Assembly: GCA_030431515.1 (NCBI GenBank)
Contig: JAUIIX010000026.1
Coordinates: 1-40,663 of the forward strand
Direction: 5' to 3'
Length of the DNA stretch: 40,663 nt
From: a bacterium
GTDB lineage: Bacteria; Bacteroidota; Ignavibacteria; Kapaibacteriales; UBA2268
A program made the translations under genes and the position numbers. Positions within the stretch are counted from its first letter, which is position 1. Each line of letters opens with the position of its first letter. This document shows positions 25,170 to 33,463 of this stretch, in pieces. Under the pieces are notes generated by a model. It worked only from the letters and a program-made list of their open reading frames with translations, was not told where the DNA came from and made no database searches.

Positions 25170-27143
25170 ATGAAATTTAACCCTAAAAACTTAACTAACT
25201 CACAATTAATTGAATTTTATACAAAATTACTATATCCTCGATTAGTAGAAGAAAAAATGCTTTTACTATTACGTCAAAATAAAATATCTAAATGGTTCTC
25301 AGGAATTGGGCAAGAAGCTATTTCTGTTGGAACTACTTTAGCACTTGATCCTGATGAATATATTTTACCAATGCACAGAAATTTAGGATGTTTTACTACA
25401 AGGGAAATACCTCTAACTCGACTTTTTTCACAATGGCAAGGAAAAGCTAATGGTTTTACAAAGGGGAGAGACAGATCATTTCATTTTGGAACTAACGAAT
25501 ATCATATTGTAGGAATGATTTCACATTTAGGACCTCAATTAGGCGTTGCCGATGGTATAGCTTTAGCTTCAAAATTAAAAAATGAGAATAAAATAACTAC
25601 GGTATTCACAGGAGATGGAGGAACATCGGAGGGAGATTTCCATGAAGCAATTAATGTTGCAGCAGTTTGGGAATTACCAGTTCTATTCATAATTGAAAAT
25701 AATGGATATGGGCTTAGTACACCTTCTAATGAACAATATACATTTGATTCGTTTAAAGTAAAGGGACCTGCTTACAATATAAGTTCTTATTCCATTGACG
25801 GTAATAACTTGCTTGAAGTTTACAAAACAGTAAAGAAAATTAAAAAAGAAATCTTAAAAACTCAAAAACCAGTGATACTTGAATGCAGAACATTCAGAAT
25901 GAGAGGTCATGAAGAATCTTCTGGAACTAAATATGTTCCTCAACATTTATTTGATGAATGGATAGAAAAAGACCCAATTTCTAACTACGAAAAGTTTATT
26001 TTAGAATCAAATATATTAAGTCCAAAAGAAATAGAAGATATTAGAAAATCAATAAAATCTCAAATTAATGAAGATATAGATAATATCTTGAATGAAGAAG
26101 ATATAAAAGTTGATACCGAAACTGAATTGTTAGATGTTTATGCACCTCATGAATTTATTAAAGTAAATGAAAGTTCTGAAACAAATAACTTAAGATTTGT
26201 TGATGCAATTAAAGAAGGACTTGACCAATCTCTTGAAAAACATCCCAATCTAATAATTATGGGTCAAGATATTGCAGAATATGGTGGAGTATTCAAAATT
26301 ACTGATGGTTTCCTTGATAAATATGGAAAAGAACGAATTAGAAACACGCCATTATGTGAATCTGCAATTCTGGGAGCAGGTCTTGGATTAAGTATTAAAG
26401 GGATGAAAGCAGTAGTTGAAATGCAATTTGCTGACTTTGTTTCATCTGGTTTTACACAAATAATAAATAATTTAGCGAAAATTCATTACCGATGGGGACA
26501 AAATGCTGATGTAGTCGTTAGAATGCCAACTGGAGCAGGAGTTGGTGCAGGACCTTTCCATTCTCAATCAAATGAAGCGTGGTTTATTAAAACCCCTGGT
26601 TTAAAAGTTGTTTATCCTTCTAATCCTTACGATGCAAAAGGTTTACTAATATCATCAATTGAAGATCCAAACCCAGTAATGTTTTTCGAACATAAATACT
26701 TATATAGAAAAATATTAGGAGAAGTTCCTTCAAATTATTATAATTTTGAGTTAGGAAAAGCAAAAATAGTAAAAGAAGGAACTAAAGCGACAATCATAAC
26801 TTATGGTGCTGGTGTACATTGGGCATTAGATTATATTAAAAAAGAAAATTTAGATGTTGAAATTATTGATTTACGCACATTAGTTCCTTTAGATTGGGAA
26901 ACTGTAGAAAAATCGATAATCAAAACAAATAGATGTTTAATATTACACGAAGATACTGAAATTATTGGCTTTGGTGCAGAATTATCAGCTCAAATATCTC
27001 AAAAATTATTTGCTTATTTAGATGCACCTATAATGAGATTAGGAAGTCTTAATACACCTGTTCCATTTGCAAAAGGGTTAGAAGATAATTTCTTAGCCAA
27101 TAGAGGATTAGGGGAGACACTTAATAATTTATTAACCTATTAA
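25170..27143 (+). CDS. Fused alpha/beta E1 subunit of a 2-oxoacid dehydrogenase
   Basis: 657 residues joining E1-alpha (about 10-300) and E1-beta (about 340-657), a fusion common in Bacteroidota. It performs TPP-dependent oxidative decarboxylation of pyruvate or branched-chain 2-oxoacids and passes the acyl group to a lipoyl E2. The TPP motif is visible in alpha as TGDGGTSEGDF to IIENNGYG (147-180). Alpha also shows LPMHRNLGCF and RGHEESSGTKY. Beta shows MGQDIAEYGGVFKIT, the TPP glutamate in TPLCESAILGAGLG, MQFADF and MPTGAGVGAGPFHSQ. E2 and E3 are not in this window. Substrate (pyruvate or 2-oxoisovalerate) cannot be set by eye. It follows a terminator and overlaps the convergent membrane-protein gene by 4 bases at the stop codons. 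Confidence 0.92.
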   Translation: MKFNPKNLTNSQLIEFYTKLLYPRLVEEKMLLLLRQNKISKWFSGIGQEAISVGTTLALDPDEYILPMHRNLGCFTTREIPLTRLFSQWQGKANGFTKGRDRSFHFGTNEYHIVGMISHLGPQLGVADGIALASKLKNENKITTVFTGDGGTSEGDFHEAINVAAVWELPVLFIIENNGYGLSTPSNEQYTFDSFKVKGPAYNISSYSIDGNNLLEVYKTVKKIKKEILKTQKPVILECRTFRMRGHEESSGTKYVPQHLFDEWIEKDPISNYEKFILESNILSPKEIEDIRKSIKSQINEDIDNILNEEDIKVDTETELLDVYAPHEFIKVNESSETNNLRFVDAIKEGLDQSLEKHPNLIIMGQDIAEYGGVFKITDGFLDKYGKERIRNTPLCESAILGAGLGLSIKGMKAVVEMQFADFVSSGFTQIINNLAKIHYRWGQNADVVVRMPTGAGVGAGPFHSQSNEAWFIKTPGLKVVYPSNPYDAKGLLISSIEDPNPVMFFEHKYLYRKILGEVPSNYYNFELGKAKIVKEGTKATIITYGAGVHWALDYIKKENLDVEIIDLRTLVPLDWETVEKSIIKTNRCLILHEDTEIIGFGAELSAQISQKLFAYLDAPIMRLGSLNTPVPFAKGLEDNFLANRGLGETLNNLLTY

Positions 27144-28162
27144 GAAATATTATTTATAAAAATATATGCTTTGTCTAATTTACCTTCTTTTTCATAAGGA
27201 ATATAGTCAATGATATATTTATCATTTATTTTCAAATTTGTAATAGTTTGATTTTTATCAATTAATTTAAATAATTCAAATGTAAAAATATCTAAATCTT
27301 CATCAATATGACCACCACTATTTTCAATTAAATAGTTAGTATTTTTACTATCAAATTTCAATACATAATAAAAAATACTCTTGTTAATTAAAACATCTAA
27401 CCATTTTAATTTATGACTGTTAGAATCTATTTCATTTGTAAAAGACTTGATTTTTTGAATATAACTATTATTTTCATCTTTATATTTGTCAATCGTGTTT
27501 CTAAATTTTCTTAACTCATATTTCAACCTATTACTTGTCCTATGAGCTAATATTTGATGCATAAAAAATAAAATAATAATTATTATATAATTCAAATTAA
27601 ACATAAAAACAATATTGCTATAACTATATGAAGATATTTCGCTTATATTTCCTTTGGTAAAGTAATCAACCCCAAAGTAATTTAATAGATACTCAAATGA
27701 AAAATATATCAAAATATTAAAGAATAAAGCAGGATAGAAAACTTTTTTATTTGAAATTGGTATAAATATGGCAACTGCAATAAATGCAATTATTAAAGTA
27801 ATCTTTGGTAAAATATATTCTTCAATTCCAACAACTTCTAATTTTTGCTTAGCAATAATATTAGCAACTAAAATAGCGAAGGAAAGGAAAAAACCAATAT
27901 TAAAATAGTGCAAATACTTTTTAATATTACCTTTCAGAAATAAATAAAGTACAAATGTAAAAAGAAATGCAGAAATAGCTAATGCTTTTTCAACATTTCC
28001 AATAAAAAAGTATAAATAGAAAATTGCAATAAGAATAACTGGAGCTGTTAATAACACAACTACATTCATCAATTTCATTTTCTGAGTTAATTCTTCATCA
28101 AATGTATTCGAATCTAAATTAATCTTTCCAATCAAAAACAATATATTTTCTAAAAAGGACAT
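27140..28162 (-). CDS. Six-TM membrane protein with cytoplasmic coiled coil, unknown function
   Basis: 340 residues I do not recognise. Hydrophobic segments lie at about 32-54, 57-77, 85-104, 118-137, 141-162 and 184-203, followed by a charged coiled-coil stretch (about 208-250) and a small mixed alpha/beta domain (about 255-340). The plan resembles a membrane sensor whose output domain has been replaced, since there is no kinase, GGDEF or HAMP motif. It lies 40 bases after phoH on the same strand. A TAGTTTTG box (plus 28179-28186) could give it its own promoter, but with a leader of only about ten bases. Its stop overlaps the stop of the convergent E1 gene. Confidence 0.7.
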   Translation of the reverse strand: MSFLENILFLIGKINLDSNTFDEELTQKMKLMNVVVLLTAPVILIAIFYLYFFIGNVEKALAISAFLFTFVLYLFLKGNIKKYLHYFNIGFFLSFAILVANIIAKQKLEVVGIEEYILPKITLIIAFIAVAIFIPISNKKVFYPALFFNILIYFSFEYLLNYFGVDYFTKGNISEISSYSYSNIVFMFNLNYIIIIILFFMHQILAHRTSNRLKYELRKFRNTIDKYKDENNSYIQKIKSFTNEIDSNSHKLKWLDVLINKSIFYYVLKFDSKNTNYLIENSGGHIDEDLDIFTFELFKLIDKNQTITNLKINDKYIIDYIPYEKEGKLDKAYIFINNIS

Positions 28163-28202
28163 TTGTATTTTAAATTGTCAAAACTATAATTAAAAAAATA
28201 AC

Positions 28203-29159
28203 TTATTTTTGATTATTTTCTAATTTCTCATAAGCACGAATAATATCAGCTACTAACTTATGTCTAACTACATCATTATTATCAAAATGAATAAAATCTA
28301 TTCCCTTAATTCCTTTTAAAATACTTTCAATTTCAACTAATCCTGATTGAGCTTTTCTTGGCAAATCAATTTGAGTAATATCACCAGTAATTATTGCTTT
28401 AGATTTAAATCCTAATCTTGTTAAAAACATTTTCATCTGAGAACTTGTAGAATTTTGTGCTTCATCTAATATAATAAAAGCATTACTCAAAGTTCGTCCT
28501 CTCATATATGCTAATGGATTAATTTCAATAATATTTCGTTCTTTCAATGACTTTAATTTTTCTGGAGATAACATGAATTGAAGTGCATCAATTAAAGGTC
28601 TCAAATAAGGATCAATTTTTTCATTTAAGTCACCTGGTAAAAATCCCAAAGATTCTCCTGCTTCAACAGCAGGACGAGTAAGTATAATACGACTCACTTC
28701 ATTGTTCTTAAGAGCGTTCAACGCCATTGCAACAGCTAAAAAAGTCTTTCCTGTTCCAGCTGGACCAATTGCAAACACAATATCATTATTAAGCACTTTA
28801 CTTAAATAATCTTCTTGTTTTTTATTTTTAACTTTAACTGAATCTTTATATCCATTATAAACTATTTTAGTTTCAACATTAACATAAGTGTCAACATCTT
28901 CATCTTTTTTAGAAAAGTCTATTAATTTCTTTAAATCTTCATCAGTAATACTTCCATTTTTAATATAAATGTAGTTCAATTGATCAATAATCTTTTCAAT
29001 CACTTCAACTTCACTTTTCTGACCTACAGTAATTATACTATTACCTCTTAAAATAACAGTAGAATCAAACCTTCTTTCAAGTTGATCAAAGAATTGCTCT
29101 TGACTAAAAGCACTAACCAAATCTATATTATCTAATAAAAAAGTCTTCTTAATTTCCAT
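28203..29159 (-). CDS. phoH: PhoH-family ATPase
   Basis: 318 residues from ATG at 29159. The frame continues upstream to a GTG at 29198, but that stretch lies inside a perfect terminator hairpin, and GAGAGG sits just before the ATG, so the shorter start is chosen. A KH-like N-terminal domain (about 30-80) is followed by the P-loop domain: Walker A GPAGTGKT (132-139), TRPAVEAGESLGFLPG, Walker B FIILDEAQN (228-236) and TGDITQIDLP. PhoH/YbeZ proteins are RNA-associated ATPases, usually paired with YbeY in rRNA maturation; ybeY is not adjacent here. It is cytoplasmic. The terminator of the LysM gene ends 10 bases before its ATG, so expression depends on read-through or an internal promoter. Confidence 0.94.
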   Translation of the reverse strand: MEIKKTFLLDNIDLVSAFSQEQFFDQLERRFDSTVILRGNSIITVGQKSEVEVIEKIIDQLNYIYIKNGSITDEDLKKLIDFSKKDEDVDTYVNVETKIVYNGYKDSVKVKNKKQEDYLSKVLNNDIVFAIGPAGTGKTFLAVAMALNALKNNEVSRIILTRPAVEAGESLGFLPGDLNEKIDPYLRPLIDALQFMLSPEKLKSLKERNIIEINPLAYMRGRTLSNAFIILDEAQNSTSSQMKMFLTRLGFKSKAIITGDITQIDLPRKAQSGLVEIESILKGIKGIDFIHFDNNDVVRHKLVADIIRAYEKLENNQK

Positions 29160-29168
29160 ATTCCTCTC

Positions 29169-29209
29169 AAAAAAAAAGTCTTTTGTAAGAAAACTCACAA
29201 AAGACTTTT
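29169..29209 (-). terminator. Strong terminator between the LysM gene and phoH
   Basis: A perfect 13-bp stem (AAAAGTCTTTTGT at 29174-29186 with ACAAAAGACTTTT at 29197-29209) has a 10-base loop. On the minus strand a nine-base T-run follows. It lies 21 bases past the LysM-protein stop and only about 10 bases before the phoH ATG. Confidence 0.85.
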
Positions 29210-29230
29210 ATTTAAAATAATTTAATATTA

Positions 29231-30022
29231 TTATTCATTACCAACTGTACCAGTTTGAGCATCTTGACTTACAGTTTCTTTTTTCATTCTGTAATATTTT
29301 CTTTCTGCTTTTAACTCTTCAGCATTTTTAGGAGAATTGTTAGGTAAAGTTAATACTTGACCAGGGAAAATAACATCAGGGTTTCTGATAATATCTGTAT
29401 TAGCTTGCCAAATTTTTGGCCATAAATGTGGGTCATTGTATATTTCTTTTTTACCGGCAATGTTCCATAAACAATCTCTGTTTTCAGCCCAAGTACCAAC
29501 TGTATAAGTAGTAACTTTTTTCTCTCTGTATAAACCTTTAATATCTTTAGCTAAAGATATAATTTTATTATAAAATTCAGGTAATAAAGAAATTTTGTTA
29601 GTTCTTAATTTATTTAATTCACCTTCTAAAGCAACTACATCAGCTCTTCTATCAGCTAATTCATCGTTAGATAAACCTTGCATAGCTCTAACTTTACCAG
29701 CGATTATACCTAATTGTTGTCTGAATGCATCTAAATCAGCTTCGTTTGCTCCAAGCATTGCTAATAAAGCATCTTGACAATCTTTTAAATCACGTTTAGC
29801 TTGTTCAATTTCTTGCATTAAAGAAGTCTTATCTGATTCTAATTTTGCTAATTTGGTTTCCAATTCTGTAACTTTTTCAATCCAAGATTTTATTCTTAGA
29901 ACTGCTTCTTCTTTAGTTAATTCCACATCTGGTTTAGATGCTGGAGGCATTTGCTGAGAGAAACCTAACTCAAATGCAAATACTAAAATTATTAATGATA
30001 TTATTATATTCTTCATTTTCAT
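29231..30022 (-). CDS. Secreted coiled-coil protein with C-terminal LysM domain
   Basis: 263 residues. The signal peptide (about 1-22, ending GFSQ) is followed by a long coiled coil (about 45-165) with regular heptads and a single Cys in RDLKDCQDAL. A LysM domain follows (about 188-243): YTVGTWAENRDCLWNIAGK, then IWQANTDIIRNPDVIFPGQVLTLP. LysM binds N-acetylglucosamine polymers, so it should attach to peptidoglycan in the periplasm. The tail is basic and then polar. Two ATG codons six bases apart (30022 and 30016) are both possible. It is 16 bases after the small coiled-coil gene and shares its DLK-x-C motif. Codon use is slightly richer in GC than its neighbours, as expected of an abundant protein. 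A strong terminator ends the pair. Confidence 0.85.
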   Translation of the reverse strand: MKMKNIIISLIILVFAFELGFSQQMPPASKPDVELTKEEAVLRIKSWIEKVTELETKLAKLESDKTSLMQEIEQAKRDLKDCQDALLAMLGANEADLDAFRQQLGIIAGKVRAMQGLSNDELADRRADVVALEGELNKLRTNKISLLPEFYNKIISLAKDIKGLYREKKVTTYTVGTWAENRDCLWNIAGKKEIYNDPHLWPKIWQANTDIIRNPDVIFPGQVLTLPNNSPKNAEELKAERKYYRMKKETVSQDAQTGTVGNE

Positions 30023-30038
30023 TCCAATTGTTTAATAA

Positions 30039-30353
30039 TTATTTATTTTCTGAATTAGGAGACCAATCAGGCCATACATCAGGCCAATTCTTCATTTTTT
30101 CTTCTACAAATGCTTTATCTTCATTGCATTTTTTCAAATCACCATTTAATGAGCTTAATTCTGCTCTTAATTTTGATAATTCAGAATTTATGTCTGCAAT
30201 TTTATCGTTTAAACTGCTTTCACGTCTTTTTAGTTCTTGCAACTCTTGTAGCTGTTCTTGTGTTATTTTAGAAGTACAATCTGTTATTAGTAGTGTACTT
30301 GCGAATAACAATGACGAAGCTACAATTGTTCTAGCAACATTTTTAAATCTCAT
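30039..30353 (-). CDS. Small coiled-coil envelope protein (Lpp-like in plan)
   Basis: 104 residues. A hydrophobic signal (about 8-25) ends in LLITDCTSK. This would be a lipobox but for Asp at -1, so lipidation of Cys26 is uncertain. Residues about 30-90 form a continuous coiled coil (LQELKRRESSLNDKIADI, then LSKLRAELSSL) with a second Cys in GDLKKCNEDK, ending in a Trp- and Pro-rich tail (NWPDVWPDW). The plan recalls Braun's lipoprotein, but without a C-terminal lysine-linking site. GGAG (plus 30361-30364) lies 7 bases before the ATG and TATATTTG further upstream. It heads a two-gene unit with the LysM protein. Confidence 0.8.
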   Translation of the reverse strand: MRFKNVARTIVASSLLFASTLLITDCTSKITQEQLQELQELKRRESSLNDKIADINSELSKLRAELSSLNGDLKKCNEDKAFVEEKMKNWPDVWPDWSPNSENK

Positions 30354-30397
30354 TATTGTTCTCCAATAAATATTATTAATTAGTTAAAATTATAACG

Positions 30398-30405
30398 CAA
30401 ATATA
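30398..30405 (-). promoter_or_regulatory. Candidate -7 element TATATTTG for the coiled-coil/LysM pair
   Basis: On the minus strand TATATTTG matches TAnnTTTG exactly, 44 bases before the ATG of the small coiled-coil gene, and is followed by a GGAG ribosome-binding site. It stands in the 218-base divergent gap (30354-30571), which otherwise holds only AT-rich sequence. Confidence 0.5.
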
Positions 30406-30571
30406 CGGAAATTGTTTTATAAAATAAAAAATATTTTAATTAACATTTGAATTTAAAATAACTTAAAATTCATATTTTAAATAAATTTTTAAACCTTTTA
30501 GAAATAATATGTAACTATTTCAACTAAATTTTGTTATTAGTATATATGTCAAACTAAATTTAAAGTGCCTT

Positions 30572-33340
30572 ATGAAACGTATTTACAAAATCAACATATT
30601 GATTTTCTTGTTTTTTGCCTCAAGTATTACTTATGTATTTTCAAATGGAAGTGGAAAGACTGGACAAACTAACACTGGTTGTGGGACAGGTTCTTGCCAT
30701 GGTTCATCAAACTCAAATACTACTGTTACTGTATCAAGTGCTAGTGGATTTGAAGTTGATCCAAATTCTACAGTTAATTTAACTGTTACTGTTGAAAACT
30801 CCTCTGGTCAATCAAAAGCAGGAGCTAATATATCTGTACAAACTACATCAGGAGGAGGTTCAAATATTGGAACATTAACAGCTGGGAATGATTTAAAAAC
30901 TCAAAGTAACGAATTAACTCATAAAACAAATGGAGGAAAAGCTCTAACAAATAATAAAGCTACATTTGATTTTGAATGGAAAGCACCTTCAACTGCAGGT
31001 GAATATTACATAAAAGCAGCAGGAAATGCTACAAATGCAAATGGCAATACTGGTGGTGACCAATGGGCATTAATGATTCCTAAAAAAATAACAGTTAGAG
31101 GGATTACATTAACTTCATTATTAGGTGGTCAAGAATTATGTGCAGGGACTTCAACTAATATTACTTGGAATCAATTTGCAATTGCAGATGTTAAAATCGA
31201 GTTATCTACTAACGGTGGATCTTCATTTGATGAAACTATAGTACCTTCTACTCCAGGAGCTTCTGGAACTTATGTTTGGAATATTCCATCTAATTTTAAT
31301 GCTGATAACTATAGAATTAGAATTTCAGATGCTTTAAATTCTAGTATAAACGCTTCTTCGACAAGTAATTTTTCAGTTTCAGGTGAAACCGCAATTACTA
31401 CTCATCCTCAAAGTACACAAGTGTGTTCAGGTGAGAATGTTAATTTATCAGTAATTGCAAGTGGGAGCAACTTAACATATCAATGGTATAAAAATGATAA
31501 TAAAATGACTGGTAAAACTGCAGATAATTTAGCATTTACTAATGTAATTTCTGATGATGCAGCTGCTTACTATTGTGAAGTTTCAAGTTCTTGTGGGAAT
31601 CCTATTAATTCAAATATTGCAAATCTAACAGTATTAGAAAGTCCAAAAATTACTTCAATTTCTAATAATAAAAGTCTTTGTATAGGTGAAAATTATTCGA
31701 TTGAAGTAATTGCTACAGGTAACAACCTAACTTATCAATGGTATAAAGATGATAACATTATCCAAAATGAAACGACTTCAATCCTTCAAATTAATAATGC
31801 GAAAGAAAGCGATGATGCAAATTACAAAGTTCAAATCACTTCTCCTTCATGTGGAAATATAACATCAAATCTCGTTAAAATTACAGTATTAAAAGAAGCT
31901 CAGATAGTAAATCATCCATTAGATACAATAGTATGTGAAAGTGGAACATTACTTCTATCTACAACGGCTACTGGTTCAGCTTTACAGTATCAATGGAAGT
32001 TAAATAATCAAGATATTCCAAATGCTAATAATCCTAACTTAATAATAGAAGGATTCTCAAATAGTCACGTTGGTAAATACAAATGTAGTGTTAAAAATCT
32101 ATGTGGAGAAATATTTACAAATGAAGCAAATGTTTCTATTAAGTTCTTACCAACAATAACTAATAAATCAAAAGATGTAAGTGTAAAAGAAGGAGTTGCA
32201 ATTACTCTATCTGTTGATGCTACTGGAGAAGATTTAATTTATGAATGGTATCTCAATACAAAGAAAATTAGTAATCAATCAGGTAAAGATATTATTATTA
32301 ATAATATAAGAAAAGCTGATGCTGGAGATTATGTATGTAGAGTTTATAATGATTGTGGTTTTGTAGATTCTGAACCAATTAAAGTTACTGTTACAAACCC
32401 TGGAACTGGAGGAATATTAACGTTGTCTGAAACTAAAATAGATTTTGGGCAAGTTTTAATTGGACAAAAGAAAGATTTATTATTCAAAAAATTCTTTAAA
32501 AATATTGGTGATGATATAATTACAGTATCAAGTGTAAAAATTAAATCAACAAACTCAGTATTTTCTTTAAAAGAAATATTTTCATTTGGATTAGATCCAG
32601 AAGAAGAAAGGGAATTATTAGCAACTTTTAGACCCACAAATGTCTCTGAATTCAAAGATACATTAGTAATTACTATAAAAGACCAAACTGAACAATTATT
32701 AATTCCGATGAGCGGTATTGGAGTTGAAGTTGATAATTCAGCTAATGTAGTTGCATCTGCTTCTTCTTTAAATTTTGGTGATATTGTTGCGGGTACTTTC
32801 TCAGAGAAAGAGCTTGAGCTTGATAATAAATCTACTAATAATTCAGCAACATTAACTTCTATTGATTTTTCAATTCCAGAGTTTAAATTAAAAGAAAGTT
32901 TAACTTTTCCTTTAGTGCTTGATAAATCTTCTAAAATGAAATTTGAACTTATGTTTGCACCAACTAACGAAGGTGTGTTTGAAGGAAAAACTACTTTTAA
33001 TTTCTCAAATTCTGATAAAATTGATGTTAGTTTAAAAGGAACAGCAACAATTGCATCTGTTTCAAATTACTTTGAGTCAATAAATGTATTCCCTAATCCA
33101 AGTAATGAGTATATTACTTTAAATATTAATTCTAAAAATCACCAAGAATTTACTGTTAAGATAATTGATATAAATGGTAATTTAGTTTATAGTTTAGGTA
33201 ATCAAACCTTTACTAAAGGTAACAATAAATTAAATTGGAATGGATATGATTCAAATGGAAACAAAGTTGCAAATGGAGCGTATAACTTGTTAATTATGAA
33301 TGATAAAGTTAATATTGTAGAAAAAATTATAGTAAAATAA
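30572..33340 (+). CDS. T9SS-secreted protein: choice-of-anchor V, Ig-like, ASPM-type and FlgD-like sorting domains
   Basis: 922 residues. The signal peptide (1-24) is followed by GCGTGSCHG (36-44), the start of a choice-of-anchor V (Reeler-like) domain to about 178 (APSTAGEYYIKAAGNATN). CGTGSCH has C-x4-CH spacing, so covalent haem or metal binding is possible. A further beta domain (about 180-270) precedes four Ig-like repeats (about 274-355, 356-440, 442-524 and 526-608) with LTYQWYK, LQYQWK and LIYEWY cores and paired Cys. Two ASPM-SPD2-Hydin repeats follow (about 615-720 and 725-825, with DFGQV and NFGDI). The C-terminal sorting domain (835-922) has VFPNPSNEYI, NGYDSNGNKVANGAYNLLI and ends IIVK. 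It should be surface-exposed; the function is unknown. Two terminators follow. Confidence 0.88.
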   Translation: MKRIYKINILIFLFFASSITYVFSNGSGKTGQTNTGCGTGSCHGSSNSNTTVTVSSASGFEVDPNSTVNLTVTVENSSGQSKAGANISVQTTSGGGSNIGTLTAGNDLKTQSNELTHKTNGGKALTNNKATFDFEWKAPSTAGEYYIKAAGNATNANGNTGGDQWALMIPKKITVRGITLTSLLGGQELCAGTSTNITWNQFAIADVKIELSTNGGSSFDETIVPSTPGASGTYVWNIPSNFNADNYRIRISDALNSSINASSTSNFSVSGETAITTHPQSTQVCSGENVNLSVIASGSNLTYQWYKNDNKMTGKTADNLAFTNVISDDAAAYYCEVSSSCGNPINSNIANLTVLESPKITSISNNKSLCIGENYSIEVIATGNNLTYQWYKDDNIIQNETTSILQINNAKESDDANYKVQITSPSCGNITSNLVKITVLKEAQIVNHPLDTIVCESGTLLLSTTATGSALQYQWKLNNQDIPNANNPNLIIEGFSNSHVGKYKCSVKNLCGEIFTNEANVSIKFLPTITNKSKDVSVKEGVAITLSVDATGEDLIYEWYLNTKKISNQSGKDIIINNIRKADAGDYVCRVYNDCGFVDSEPIKVTVTNPGTGGILTLSETKIDFGQVLIGQKKDLLFKKFFKNIGDDIITVSSVKIKSTNSVFSLKEIFSFGLDPEEERELLATFRPTNVSEFKDTLVITIKDQTEQLLIPMSGIGVEVDNSANVVASASSLNFGDIVAGTFSEKELELDNKSTNNSATLTSIDFSIPEFKLKESLTFPLVLDKSSKMKFELMFAPTNEGVFEGKTTFNFSNSDKIDVSLKGTATIASVSNYFESINVFPNPSNEYITLNINSKNHQEFTVKIIDINGNLVYSLGNQTFTKGNNKLNWNGYDSNGNKVANGAYNLLIMNDKVNIVEKIIVK

Positions 33341-33368
33341 CCTCCTTATTATTTTACTCTTACCAAAC

Positions 33369-33397
33369 GGGCTTTCTTTTAAAGAGAAGCCCTTTTT
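33369..33397 (+). terminator. Rho-independent terminator after the choice-of-anchor V gene
   Basis: GGGCTTTCTTTT pairs with AAAGAGAAGCCC (one mismatch) in a compact hairpin at 33369-33392, followed by TTTTT. It lies 28 bases past the stop. Confidence 0.8.
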
Positions 33398-33401
33398 ATT
33401 A

Positions 33402-33436
33402 AAAAACACCAATCAGTAAATTTGATTGGTGTTTTT
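33402..33436. terminator. Bidirectional terminator between convergent genes
   Basis: A perfect 13-bp stem (AAAAACACCAATC at 33402-33414 with GATTGGTGTTTTT at 33424-33436) has a 9-base loop. It has A and T runs on both sides and can serve the plus-strand T9SS gene and the minus-strand M1 peptidase gene. Confidence 0.82.
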
Positions 33437-33463
33437 ATTTTAATTAATATATTCTTTAAAGTT

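Noticed and set aside
29595-30369. Plus-strand frames of 60 and 143 codons
   Set aside because: They lie antisense to the LysM and coiled-coil genes, whose signal peptides, domains and ribosome-binding site are convincing.
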